64,000 nt of DNA from positions 1 through 64,000 of the forward strand of contig JAAYEG010000038.1 of assembly GCA_012728895.1 (NCBI GenBank), written 5' to 3'. Shown here piece after piece: positions 25,645-33,824 of this stretch. Each line of letters opens with the position of its first letter. Positions within the stretch are counted from its first letter, which is position 1. Origin of the DNA: Methanospirillum sp. (GTDB lineage: Archaea > Halobacteriota > Methanomicrobia > Methanomicrobiales > Methanospirillaceae). The translations under genes and the position numbers were made by a program. The notes under the pieces are model-generated. The model did no database searches. It was not told where the DNA came from and saw only the letters and a list, made by a program, of their open reading frames with translations.

Positions 25645-26750
25645 CCCCACTCGTTGTTGAATGGCGGCACCTCGCCGTCGGGGGCGAGACCTGCGAGCGC
25701 TGCGGAGCGACGGGGACGAACGTCCAGGCCGCGGTCGCGGCGATGCGCCCGGTGCTCGCGGCGCAGGGCGTTACGCTCGAGCTCCGGGAGGTGGAATTGC
25801 CGCCCGAGGAGCTCGCGCACTCGAACGGGGTCCTGGCCGACGGCACTCTCGTCGAGGACATGATCGGCGGTACGGCCGCAGTCTCGGACTGCCCGTCCTG
25901 CGGCGACCTCGTCGGTGCGCCCTGCAGAAGCCGGACGGTGGAGGTCGCGGGCCAAGTGCTCGAGGAGCGGCCCGAGCCGATGATCGCGGCCGCGATCATG
26001 ACCGCGGCCGATCGGCGGAGCGGGGGCTCCTGCTGCGTGGCGCCCGATCCCTCGGCCTTCTCCCTGCTGCTCACCAGCGGCGGCGCCTGCAGCGTCCTGC
26101 TGCCCGGGCGAGGCCGCCGCATCGGCCCCGACGGTCACCCTCCCGGCCGACGGGACCGGCCTGGAGACGGTCACGCACCAGATCCAGGGCATGGACTGCA
26201 CGTGCAACGCAGACCTGCTTGCCCGGAAACTGAACGCGCTGGCCGGCGTCCCGATCCGGTTCTTCGTCCTCCCGCTCCTGGTCGGCCTGGTCGCCCTCGA
26301 GGCACTGAGATGATTCACCCGCGGCGAGCACCCGTACTGGCTCTCGGAGACCTGGTTCTTCATGAAGAGGATCTTCCCTCTCCTCTTCGTCGGGATCTTC
26401 GCCGCGGACGTTTTGACCGCCCTCCTGCCGGAGAACATCCTGGGGACGTTCCTGGGCGAGAACACGGTCGTGGCGAACGTCGTCGCGGTCCTCTTCGGGA
26501 CGATCATGTACTTCCCGACCCTGGTCTAGGTGCCTATGGCGAGGATGCTTCTCGACCTCGGGATGGCCCGCGGGCCGCTGCTCGCCTTCGTCCTCGCGGA
26601 CCCGGTCATTTCGCTCCCGAGCATACTCGTCGTCCGGAGGTTCACGGGCACGAAGCAGACCCTCGTCTACGTGGTCCTGATCGTGCTCTTCTGCACGCTC
26701 GCCGGGCTCCTCTACGGGTATTTCGTGTCGTGAGGGGAGACGAACGGTGA
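25641..26750 (+). CDS. DUF2703 protein; only about 140 residues credible, then frame disrupted
   Basis: Residues 1-125 match DUF2703, a thioredoxin-like family: GGETCERCGATGTNVQAAVA with a CxxC, then GTLVEDMIGGTAAVSDCPSC, GAPCRSRTV and ERPEPMIAAAIMTAA. The frame then reads GGSCCVAPDPSAF and afterwards becomes basic, Pro/Gly-rich and unlike protein to its stop at 26748. In the neighbouring frame (+1), the DNA from about 26050 reads PSPCCSPAAAPAASCCPGEA, a Cys-pair tail typical of such proteins, so a one-base frameshift near 26050-26070 is likely. The ATG overlaps the DGC gene stop. The real C-terminus is therefore uncertain. Confidence 0.65.
   Translation: MTPLVVEWRHLAVGGETCERCGATGTNVQAAVAAMRPVLAAQGVTLELREVELPPEELAHSNGVLADGTLVEDMIGGTAAVSDCPSCGDLVGAPCRSRTVEVAGQVLEERPEPMIAAAIMTAADRRSGGSCCVAPDPSAFSLLLTSGGACSVLLPGRGRRIGPDGHPPGRRDRPGDGHAPDPGHGLHVQRRPACPETERAGRRPDPVLRPPAPGRPGRPRGTEMIHPRRAPVLALGDLVLHEEDLPSPLRRDLRRGRFDRPPAGEHPGDVPGREHGRGERRRGPLRDDHVLPDPGLGAYGEDASRPRDGPRAAARLRPRGPGHFAPEHTRRPEVHGHEADPRLRGPDRALLHARRAPLRVFRVVRGDER
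26053..26733 (+). pseudogene. Remnant of a second metal permease
   Basis: One frame (codons at 26131, 26311, 26527 and so on) carries an HMA-like fragment GMDCTCNADLLARKLNALAG, then jumps to membrane segments RFFVLPLLVGLVALEAL, SETWFFMKRIFPLLFVGIFA, VANVVAVLFGTIMYFPTLV and ARGPLLAFVLADPVISLPSI, the last typical of the 3' half of DUF318-type permeases. It is broken by TGA at 26311 and TAG at 26527 and lacks the first half of the transporter, so it is probably dead. The last segment could be expressed from a GTG at 26530 as a 67-residue fragment. It follows the DUF2703 region with no intact start. Confidence 0.75.
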
Positions 26751-26799
26751 TCCTCGGCTGCAACGAGATTCCGGCTGACACGGTCCCGACTGTCGGGGC

Positions 26800-29613
26800 G
26801 TGGACGGGACACGGGCTCCCGTCCCGCTCTCCCCGTTGCCGGGCATCTCCGGGCTGCCCATGACTCCCGCCGTCCCGGTAGATCGGGCAGCACCGTCCGT
26901 GATGGTGCCGGCTCCATTCCACGCCCTCAGCGCGGGCCAGGCGATCGAAGCCCTCGGTTCCCACGAAGACGGCCTGAACCCTGGCGAGGTCCTGGAGCGG
27001 CTGGCGGCGTACGGGCCGAATTCCATCCGCGAGAAGAAGAAGCGCAGCCTGGTCCTGCTCTTCCTGCGGCAGTTCACCGACCTCCTGATCGTGATCCTGG
27101 TCGTCGCGGCCGGCGTCTCCCGGCTGCTCGGGGAGTGGATCGACGCGGTCGCGATCCTCCTGATCGTCGTGCTCAACGGGGCGATCGGGTTCGTCCAGGA
27201 GTACCGGGCGGAACGGGCCCTGGAGGCGCTCAGGCAGATGAGCGCGCCGCAGGCACGGGTGCTCCGGGCGGGAGAGGAGGCGCTCGTCGACGCGTCGGGG
27301 ATCGTCCCCGGGGAGGTCGTCGTCATCGCGGAGGGGGACCGGGTGCCGGCCGACGCCAGGCTCCTGGAGGAGGTCGCCCTCGAGGCCGACGAGGCCCTGC
27401 TCACGGGGGAGTCGGCCCCGGTGAAAAAGGACGCCGCGACCGTCCTCGGCGCCTCCCAACCCCTGGGCGAGCGTGCAAACATGCTCTTCCAGGGGACCGT
27501 GGTCACGCGGGGCCGGGGGCGAGCGGTCGTGACGGCCACCGGCATGCGGACCGAGCTGGGCAGGATCGCCACGAGCGTGCTGGACCAGCCCGAGTCGCGG
27601 ACCCCCCTCCAGCAGAAACTCGGGGTCCTCGGCAGGCAGCTCAGCCTCGCGGCCCTCGGGCTGGTCGCGCTCATCTTCGCGCTCGGGCTAGTGCAGGGGA
27701 TGCCGCCGTTCGAGATCTTCCTCATCTCGGTCTCACTGGCGGTCGCCGCGATCCCCGAAGGGCTGCCGGCCGTGGTGACGATCACCCTGGCCATCGGCGT
27801 CCAGCGGATGGCCGCCCGGCACGCCGTGATCCGGCGGCTCCCGGCGGTGGAGACCCTGGGGGGCGCCACGGTGATCTGCACCGATAAGACCGGGACCCTG
27901 ACACGGAACGAGATGACCGTCCGGAGGCTCTCCGTCGGGGACTCGATCGTCCGGGTCACGGGGGAGGGCTACTCGGTGAGGGGCGGGCTCGTCACGGAGG
28001 CTCCCGCGGCCACTGCCGGCGACGTCGCCGCGCTCAGGGAGCTCCTGGTGATCGGGGTCCTCTGCAACACCAGCAGCCTGGCGATCGACCCCGCCACCGG
28101 CTCGGGGGAGATCGCCGGCGACCCGACCGAGGCGGCGCTGCTCGTCCTGGCGGAGAAGGCCGGGCTCGACCACCGGGAGCTGCGGGGGGCGTTCCCCCGC
28201 GCGGAGGAGATCCCGTTCGATCCCGTCCGGAAGATGATGACGGTGATCTGCTCCCGCGGTGGCCAGCTGAGAGCCCACGTGAAGGGGGCGCCCGAGGAGG
28301 TCCTCGCCCGCTGCGACCGGATCCTCCGGGCCGGAACCGTTCTCCCCCTATCGCCGGAGGACAGAGACGGGGTCCTCCAGGTCACGCGGGAGTTCGGGGG
28401 CGAAGCCCTGCGTGTGCTCGGGTTCGCATACCGCGACCTCGCGTCGCCGGAGGAAGGCGGACCCGAGATGCACCTGGTCTTTGTCGGGCTGGCCGGAATG
28501 ATGGACCCCCCGCGCCCCGAGGCGCGAGACGCCGTCAAGACCTGCAGCGAGGCCGGGATCCGGGTGATCATGATCACCGGGGACAACCCCGAGACGGCCA
28601 GAGCGGTCGCCCTGGAGCTCGGTCTCGCCGATACCCCCTCCGGGCTCACCGTTGTGACCGGCGCGGATCTGGACGCCTGGCCGGACGAGGCCTTCCGGGG
28701 CGCCGTTCAACAGGAGGCCGTCTTCGCCAGGGTCAACCCCGAGCACAAGCTTCGGATCGTCGAGTTTCTCCAGGCGGACGGGGAGGTCGTGGCGATGACA
28801 GGAGACGGGGTGAACGACGCGCCCGCGATCGTCAGGGCCGACATCGGCGTCGGGATGGGGATCACCGGGACCATGGTCACGAAGGAGGTGAGCGACATGG
28901 TGATCACGGACGACAACTTCGACGGCATCGTCCGGGCCGTCGAGGAGGGGCGCGTGATCTACGCCAACATCCTGAAGGCCGTGCAGTACCTGCTCGCCTG
29001 CAACCTGGGGGAGCTTGCTGCCATCACGCTAACCATGCTCGCGGGTCTCGGGAGCCCCCTCATGCCCCTTCAGATCCTCTGGATGAACATCGTCACCGAC
29101 AGCCCGCCCGCCCTCGCGCTCGCCGTGGACCCCCGCGATCCCGATACGATGAACCGCCCGCCGCATCGCCCGGGGGAGCCGATCCTCACGTGGCGGTCAT
29201 CGGCAGAGCTGCTCACCGCCGGGCTCGTCCTCGCCTGCGGAACGGCCGGCATCTTCGCCTGGTATCTCGCAGGGGGGCCCGGGTCGGCCGTGAAAGCAGG
29301 CACCGTGGCGTTCGCGGCCATCGTCTTCTCGCAGAAGTTCCTCGCGATCGCCTTCAGCGGGTCACGGGAGAGGTCCCTGTTGCGGACCGGTGTCTTCAGG
29401 AACAGGTGGCTCTGGCTCGCGGTGGGGTTCGGAATCCTGGCACAGGTCATGATCACCGAATGGGAGCCGCTCCGGGAGGTGTTCGGAACGGTGCCTCTCG
29501 CCCCCGCCGACTGGGTCGCCGTCCTGCTGGTCTCCCTCGCGGCGAGCGCCGTGCCGGTGACGATAAAGACGGCGAGACGGGCTTCAAAGGCACGAGAGAG
29601 AGGCACCCGGTGA
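26800..29613 (+). CDS. P-type cation ATPase, Ca2+-transporter-like (type II)
   Basis: A membrane pump of up to 937 residues. Cytoplasmic motifs are intact: LLTGESAPVKK in the actuator, the phosphorylated Asp in CTDKTGTLTRNEM near residue 361, the nucleotide-domain VKGAPEEV, and hinge motifs MITGDNPETA and MTGDGVNDAPA. Ion-site residues fit Ca2+-ATPases: VAAIPEGLPA in helix 4, ACNLGELAAI in helix 5 and NIVTDSPPALAL in helix 6. Three or four further helices follow. The GTG at 26800 gives a 40-residue Pro-rich lead; ATG codons at 26860 or 26902 are as plausible. The gene stands alone after the permease remnant and may be unrelated to the ArsR operon. Confidence 0.92.
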   Translation: MDGTRAPVPLSPLPGISGLPMTPAVPVDRAAPSVMVPAPFHALSAGQAIEALGSHEDGLNPGEVLERLAAYGPNSIREKKKRSLVLLFLRQFTDLLIVILVVAAGVSRLLGEWIDAVAILLIVVLNGAIGFVQEYRAERALEALRQMSAPQARVLRAGEEALVDASGIVPGEVVVIAEGDRVPADARLLEEVALEADEALLTGESAPVKKDAATVLGASQPLGERANMLFQGTVVTRGRGRAVVTATGMRTELGRIATSVLDQPESRTPLQQKLGVLGRQLSLAALGLVALIFALGLVQGMPPFEIFLISVSLAVAAIPEGLPAVVTITLAIGVQRMAARHAVIRRLPAVETLGGATVICTDKTGTLTRNEMTVRRLSVGDSIVRVTGEGYSVRGGLVTEAPAATAGDVAALRELLVIGVLCNTSSLAIDPATGSGEIAGDPTEAALLVLAEKAGLDHRELRGAFPRAEEIPFDPVRKMMTVICSRGGQLRAHVKGAPEEVLARCDRILRAGTVLPLSPEDRDGVLQVTREFGGEALRVLGFAYRDLASPEEGGPEMHLVFVGLAGMMDPPRPEARDAVKTCSEAGIRVIMITGDNPETARAVALELGLADTPSGLTVVTGADLDAWPDEAFRGAVQQEAVFARVNPEHKLRIVEFLQADGEVVAMTGDGVNDAPAIVRADIGVGMGITGTMVTKEVSDMVITDDNFDGIVRAVEEGRVIYANILKAVQYLLACNLGELAAITLTMLAGLGSPLMPLQILWMNIVTDSPPALALAVDPRDPDTMNRPPHRPGEPILTWRSSAELLTAGLVLACGTAGIFAWYLAGGPGSAVKAGTVAFAAIVFSQKFLAIAFSGSRERSLLRTGVFRNRWLWLAVGFGILAQVMITEWEPLREVFGTVPLAPADWVAVLLVSLAASAVPVTIKTARRASKARERGTR

Positions 29614-29972
29614 CTCCGTCTCTCTGCCGCATTGGTACGAGAGGCTGGTGGAAGTCGCGGGGATACCCGCGAACCGAACATCCGGCCATGGCGGGAGGCG
29701 CGCTGCCAACGGTCGGCGCAAGGGCCCGGGCAGCGGAGCGCGGGGAGGCGATCAGACCGTCACGACACCTCGCGCCGTGCCGCCGCTATCGATACGCGGG
29801 GAGGGATTATCTCCGGGGAGGGTGAACCCGATATCGGTCTGGAACGGGGCTCCGGCGACTGAACCGGACACCACCACAAGCGCAGGCCCGGGCAGGTCGA
29901 ACCCGGGAGTTCACGGAAAGGATCCCCCTCCAGCGGTTCGCCTGACAGAGACAGGAATTCCAGGACGATGAG
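29614..29972. other. Intergenic region with one strong hairpin
   Basis: No credible gene is seen in these 359 bases. Shortly after the ATPase stop, TCGCGGG-GATA-CCCGCGA (29655-29672) forms a perfect 7-bp stem with a four-base loop. No T-tract follows, so it is not a classic intrinsic terminator. The remaining sequence shows no RNA-gene pattern. Confidence 0.4.
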
Positions 29973-30272
29973 ATGATGAACCTCTTGGACGCGGCACGGT
30001 TCTCCCGGGAAGGCCCGGTGAAGACCGAGATCGCACAGACCGCCGGCTCGAACATCGCCCTCGTCTGCCTCGAGCAGGGGCAGGTGATCCCGCCGCACCC
30101 AGAACCCTACGCCGTGGCCTTCGTCGTCCTCGAGGGCGAGGGGGTCATCACATCGGGACTGAAAGAGCACACGGTCACCCCCCTGCACCTCGTCCCGGTG
30201 GGAGAGGACGAGGATAGGGGAATCCGCTGCACGCAGCGGATGATCCTCCTCGGGATCCGTGACGACGTGTAA
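29973..30272 (+). CDS. Small cupin-domain protein
   Basis: A 99-residue single-domain cupin. The beta-barrel motifs appear as SNIALVCLEQGQVIPPHPEP, with His and Glu near the usual metal positions, and AFVVLEGEGVITSG followed by VTPLHLVPVGEDE. The usual His pair of motif 1 is reduced to one His (PPHPEP), so metal binding is uncertain. Small cupins of this kind are found in many archaea with unknown ligands. Start is ATG 29973 (or the next ATG at 29976). It is 13 bases upstream of the ABC ATPase gene and probably in the same transcript. Confidence 0.85.
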   Translation: MMNLLDAARFSREGPVKTEIAQTAGSNIALVCLEQGQVIPPHPEPYAVAFVVLEGEGVITSGLKEHTVTPLHLVPVGEDEDRGIRCTQRMILLGIRDDV

Positions 30273-30285
30273 GGGATGATACGCG

Positions 30286-31215
30286 ATGCCATTCACGATC
30301 GAGGCCCGGGACCTGACCAAGGTCTTCGGGGCGACAACCGCCGTCGACCGCGTCTCGTTCAGCGTGCGGCAGGGTGAGATCTTCGGTTTTCTCGGGCCGA
30401 ACGGCGCCGGCAAGACCACCACCACGCGGATGCTGACCGGCGTGATCCCGGCGGACGGGGGGACCGCGACGGTGCTCGGGCACGACATGCGCACCGACCC
30501 GGTCAGGGCCAGGCAGCGGTTCGGCGTGGTGCCCGAGACCGCGAACGCCTACGCCGACCTCTCGGCCTGGCAGAACCTGATGCTGATGGGCGAGCTCTTC
30601 GGCCTCGAGCGCCGCCCTGTAGCGGCGCGCGCGTCGGAGCTCCTCGGGGTGCTGGACCTGTCGGAGCGAAAGGACCAGAAGGTGCAGGCGTACTCCAAGG
30701 GGATGAAGCAGCGGCTGATCCTGGCGATGGCCCTCCTCCACGAGCCCGAGCTCGTCTTCCTCGACGAGCCGACCAGCGGTCTCGACGTGCGGTCCGCTCA
30801 CCTGATCCTCGCCCTCCTCCGGGACATGAACCGGGAGGGGACCACCATCTTTCTCACCACGCACAACATGGAGGAGGCGAACCGGCTCTGCGACCGCGTC
30901 GGGATCATCCGAAGAGGGCGGCTCGTCGCTCTCGATGCCCCCGAGCGGCTCAAGTCGGCCATCCAGAGGATCCACCGGGTCGAGGTGAGTTTCGATCGCG
31001 AGATCTCTGGCAGTGATATCACCTCGCTCGAGGCGGTAGTCACGGCCGAAAGGGAGGGCGACAAGTGGAGGCTCGTCGTAGATGACACCGGCGTCGCCGT
31101 CCGTGCTGTCGTCGATCTTGCGCGGGAGCAGGGGGCCGCGATCGTGACCCTGAACACCCCCGCGCCCTCGCTGGACGAGGCGTTCCTCCAGTTGACCGGG
31201 GAGGAGATGCCGTGA
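30286..31215 (+). CDS. ABC transporter ATP-binding protein
   Basis: A 309-residue ATPase of the drug/lipid-export (CcmA/DrrA-like) type. Walker A is GPNGAGKTTTTRML near residue 37, the Q loop follows, the signature is YSKGMKQRL, Walker B is VFLDEPTSGLD and the switch His is in FLTTHNMEEANRL. A C-terminal extension (residues 225-309, including IHRVEVSFDREIS) matches the regulatory domain of this subfamily. It pairs with the permease gene that starts within its stop (GTGA). The substrate cannot be deduced. It may be co-transcribed with the cupin gene upstream. Confidence 0.95.
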   Translation: MPFTIEARDLTKVFGATTAVDRVSFSVRQGEIFGFLGPNGAGKTTTTRMLTGVIPADGGTATVLGHDMRTDPVRARQRFGVVPETANAYADLSAWQNLMLMGELFGLERRPVAARASELLGVLDLSERKDQKVQAYSKGMKQRLILAMALLHEPELVFLDEPTSGLDVRSAHLILALLRDMNREGTTIFLTTHNMEEANRLCDRVGIIRRGRLVALDAPERLKSAIQRIHRVEVSFDREISGSDITSLEAVVTAEREGDKWRLVVDDTGVAVRAVVDLAREQGAAIVTLNTPAPSLDEAFLQLTGEEMP

Positions 31216-31967
31216 ACCCTGCCGGCACCGCCGAGCAGGCGCGGCGGGCCTGGGCGATCGCGAAGAAAGACATCCGGATCTACTACCTCAAGGGGCCGGT
31301 CCTGATCTTCGGGGTCTTCATGCCGGTCTTTCTCTTCCTCGCGTTCCTGATGGGGGGCCGGCAGCTCCCGCTCGCGTTCCTGGTCTCCGGCCTGGTCGGG
31401 ATGACCCTCTTCTTCACGTCGACGGCCGTCTCGCCAGCGATCTTCCCCTGGGAGGGGCAGGCCAGGACCCTGGAACGGCTCGTTTCCTGCCCCGTCAGGA
31501 TCGAGACGATCGTACTTGGCGACATGATCGCCTCTACCCTGTTCGGCATCGGGATCACGGCGGTCACCATCGCCATCGGCCTCGGGCTCGGGCTTCCGCT
31601 CCTGCACGGGGCCGTCCTGGTGGGGGCCGTCCTGGTCGGGGCCTGCTGCTTCTCGGCGATCGGGATGCTGCTGGCCGTGCCGCCGACGAACGTGCCGTCC
31701 AACATCATGATGCTTTCGTCGCTGATCAAGTTCCCGCTCGTCTTCATCTCCGGGATCTTCGTGCCGCTCGAGCAGCTGCCGTCATGGGGACTCGCGCTCG
31801 CCGCCTGCTCCCCGCTCACCTACTTCGCCGACCTGATTCGCTACGCATTCACCGACGCGTCCTATTTCCCGGTTGGGATCGGGCTTGCCGCCCTCGCCCT
31901 GTTCACGCTGGCCTTCACCGCCGTTACGATGGCGCTGCACCGGCGGACCATGCCGCGGCGGATGTAG
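31212..31967 (+). CDS. ABC-2 type transporter permease
   Basis: A 251-residue membrane protein with about six hydrophobic helices of the ABC-2 family, forming the channel for the adjacent ATPase. Helices are visible around residues 25-45, 55-75, 100-125, 135-160, 170-190 and 220-240. Features include IFPWEGQARTLERLVSCPVR and GIFVPLEQLPSWG before the last helices, typical of the family. It lacks its own start spacing: the GTG overlaps the ATPase stop by four bases. The pair forms a compact exporter of unknown substrate. Confidence 0.93.
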   Translation: MNPAGTAEQARRAWAIAKKDIRIYYLKGPVLIFGVFMPVFLFLAFLMGGRQLPLAFLVSGLVGMTLFFTSTAVSPAIFPWEGQARTLERLVSCPVRIETIVLGDMIASTLFGIGITAVTIAIGLGLGLPLLHGAVLVGAVLVGACCFSAIGMLLAVPPTNVPSNIMMLSSLIKFPLVFISGIFVPLEQLPSWGLALAACSPLTYFADLIRYAFTDASYFPVGIGLAALALFTLAFTAVTMALHRRTMPRRM

Positions 31968-32161
31968 GGGCCTGTTCCCCCCCTTTTTTCAGGGCATCTC
32001 ACCGTCGTGTGTCTCGCCAGGCGGGAGGTTCTCCAGGGGGTATCGTGCGTCCGGCCCCCCGGGGCCCGCAGATCTCGCCACGGCACGCCCGGGGCTCGGG
32101 AGGGATGAAACGGCGCCTCCTGCAGGGCGCTGTGCCTCGCGGTACCCGCCCGTTCCGGGTT

Positions 32162-32186
32162 GGATATCGGTGCCGGGCCGATATCC
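32162..32186. repeat. Perfect 9-bp inverted repeat upstream of the esterase gene
   Basis: GGATATCGG and CCGATATCC are exact inverted copies around a 7-base centre TGCCGGG. The site ends about 27 bases before a TATA-like box and 48 before the esterase ATG. It could be an operator, or a terminator for the ABC transporter operon whose last stop is 195 bases upstream; a short T-run (GGTTTTATC) follows. Confidence 0.5.
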
Positions 32187-32210
32187 AGAGGTTTTATCTC
32201 GTTACCGAGC

Positions 32211-32222
32211 AGGAATATTTAT
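32211..32222 (+). promoter_or_regulatory. TATA-like box of the SGNH esterase gene
   Basis: AGGAATATTTAT lies 13-24 bases before the ATG at 32235. Another A+T-rich run, GTTTTATCTC, at 32191-32200 is a better-spaced alternative. Either would give a very short leader. Confidence 0.35.
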
Positions 32223-32234
32223 TGTGTTGGTCCC

Positions 32235-33824
32235 ATGACCTGCAGACTGCCCTCTGAAGGTCGGGTGTGGTTTATCCTGGTCGGGATCGTTCTCGTCGCC
32301 CTGGCCCTCGGCGGCGCTGCGGAGGCCGCAACCCGGATCATCCCTCTCGGCGACTCCCTCACGAAAGGGATGCTCGACACGGACGACGGGGACGTCCACC
32401 CGACCTACCGCTTCTGGCTCTGGGAGAAACTCGAAGAGAATGGATACGACGTCAACTTCGTCGGCTCCCAGAACTCACCGGCGTTTCCCGGGTACTCGTT
32501 CGATCGGGACAACGAGGGACACGGCGGGTTCACGATCGGCGGGGTCGTGGACGGTGTCGGCGGGAGCGGGAAGCTCTCGGGATGGCTCAAGGGCTATACC
32601 CCCGACATGGCACTGGTCCTGCTCGGCACGAACGACGTGCTTCACCAGGTTCCGATGGAGACGCGGTTCAAGAACCTCGACCGGCTGGTCGAGACCCTCC
32701 GCGCCAAGAACTCCAAGATCACGGTCTTCGTCGCCAAGCTGCCGCCGACGGGCGACAGCCTCCGGAACAAGAACTCCGGCCTGATCACGTTCAACAGCCG
32801 GCTTTCGGGGTGGGCGTCCGGCGAGTCGACCGCGGGATCGAGGATCATCGTGGTCGACCTCTACTCGGGGTACGACGGGCGCGCCGACAACCAGGCCCCC
32901 CTGTACATCCACCCCGACGAGTCGGGTGAGAAGAAGATCGCGGACCGCTGGTACGCCGCGATCACCCGCTACCTTGAGCAGGGAGAAATCCCGGAGACCG
33001 AGACACCGACGACGACACCCACCGCCACACCGACGCCGACGGCGACACCCACCGCCACACCGACGCCGACAGTGACTCCCACCGCGACACCGACGGCGAC
33101 ACCCACCGCCATGCCGACGGCGACGGCGACGACCGGTGCGAGGTACCAGGAGGCCCGTGCGCACTACGGGTCCGGCGGGGCAGCGTGGGCCCAGGCCTGG
33201 GGCGCATACGACGTCGGCGTGATCCGCCAGTTCCTGACCCAGGCCAAGAACGCCTACTCGACCTGCCTGAAGACCGCGAACAGGGTCGATGATCCGGCAA
33301 ACCGGGCGAACCTCGCGCTGGTCAAGGGGATCTCGGCCGCGTACGTCGACCTGGCCGACGCCGCGCTCGCGATGTACGACGGCGCGGACGCCTTCGAGAC
33401 GGGTCGGTCCCGGATGAACGCCGGGAATCACGCCGCCGCCGCATCCTCGTTCGAGAAGGCGGGAAAGAAGTTCGCGGACTCGAGATCCCTGTTCATCCGG
33501 GCGACGACCGGGCTCCAGTCGGTCTCGTACGCCGGGACTGAGTACGGCGACGGCACGGCGTACACGGCCACGATCGTCCCGATCCTGAACGACAAGGGGG
33601 CATACATGGGGGAGTTCTCGACCTACGCCGGGGGGTGGCAGCACACGGCACTCGCGTACGGGGCGATGGTCGACGGCGACCCTGCCAAATTCCGGAGCGA
33701 CGCGACGGAGGCGATGGCCCTCTTCGCTGGCCTGAGGACCTCACCGGCGTTCGGCGCAGACGCGTCCGCGAACCACGGGATTCTCCAGGGGCTCCTCCGT
33801 CAGGTCCCGTCGACGTCGGGCTGA
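32235..33824 (+). CDS. Exported SGNH/GDSL-type esterase with Thr-Pro linker
   Basis: A 529-residue exported enzyme. A signal peptide occupies residues 1-33 (VWFILVGIVLVALALGGAAE then AAT). The hydrolase domain (35-255) has the nucleophile block IIPLGDSLTKG, the LLGTNDV block and the catalytic Asp-His block YIHPDESGEKKIAD, resembling carbohydrate esterases of the CE3 type. Residues 256-296 are a Thr-Pro-Ala linker (TPTATPTPTATPTATPT pattern), likely glycosylated and extended. The C-terminal 230 residues form a helical, tyrosine-rich domain of no family I recognise. The ATG at 32235 precedes the signal peptide; an upstream in-frame start would add nothing signal-like. It probably acts on cell-surface or environmental polysaccharide. 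Confidence 0.85.
   Translation: MTCRLPSEGRVWFILVGIVLVALALGGAAEAATRIIPLGDSLTKGMLDTDDGDVHPTYRFWLWEKLEENGYDVNFVGSQNSPAFPGYSFDRDNEGHGGFTIGGVVDGVGGSGKLSGWLKGYTPDMALVLLGTNDVLHQVPMETRFKNLDRLVETLRAKNSKITVFVAKLPPTGDSLRNKNSGLITFNSRLSGWASGESTAGSRIIVVDLYSGYDGRADNQAPLYIHPDESGEKKIADRWYAAITRYLEQGEIPETETPTTTPTATPTPTATPTATPTPTVTPTATPTATPTAMPTATATTGARYQEARAHYGSGGAAWAQAWGAYDVGVIRQFLTQAKNAYSTCLKTANRVDDPANRANLALVKGISAAYVDLADAALAMYDGADAFETGRSRMNAGNHAAAASSFEKAGKKFADSRSLFIRATTGLQSVSYAGTEYGDGTAYTATIVPILNDKGAYMGEFSTYAGGWQHTALAYGAMVDGDPAKFRSDATEAMALFAGLRTSPAFGADASANHGILQGLLRQVPSTSG
33000..33135 (+). repeat. In-gene tandem repeats coding for the Thr-Pro linker
   Basis: Short direct repeats of the type CGACACCCACCGCCACACCG encode the Thr-Pro-Thr-Ala linker of the esterase. 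They are coding microsatellite-like repeats, prone to length change by slippage, not spacers of a CRISPR array. Confidence 0.7.

Noticed and set aside
26311-26529. TGA and TAG as selenocysteine or pyrrolysine codons
   Set aside because: The remnant also lacks half the transporter and has a jump inside the HMA-like part; no pyl or Sec genes are visible in the window, so simple decay is more likely.
33000-33135. Tandem repeats considered as a CRISPR array
   Set aside because: The units are contiguous with no unique spacers and they encode an in-frame Thr-Pro linker.
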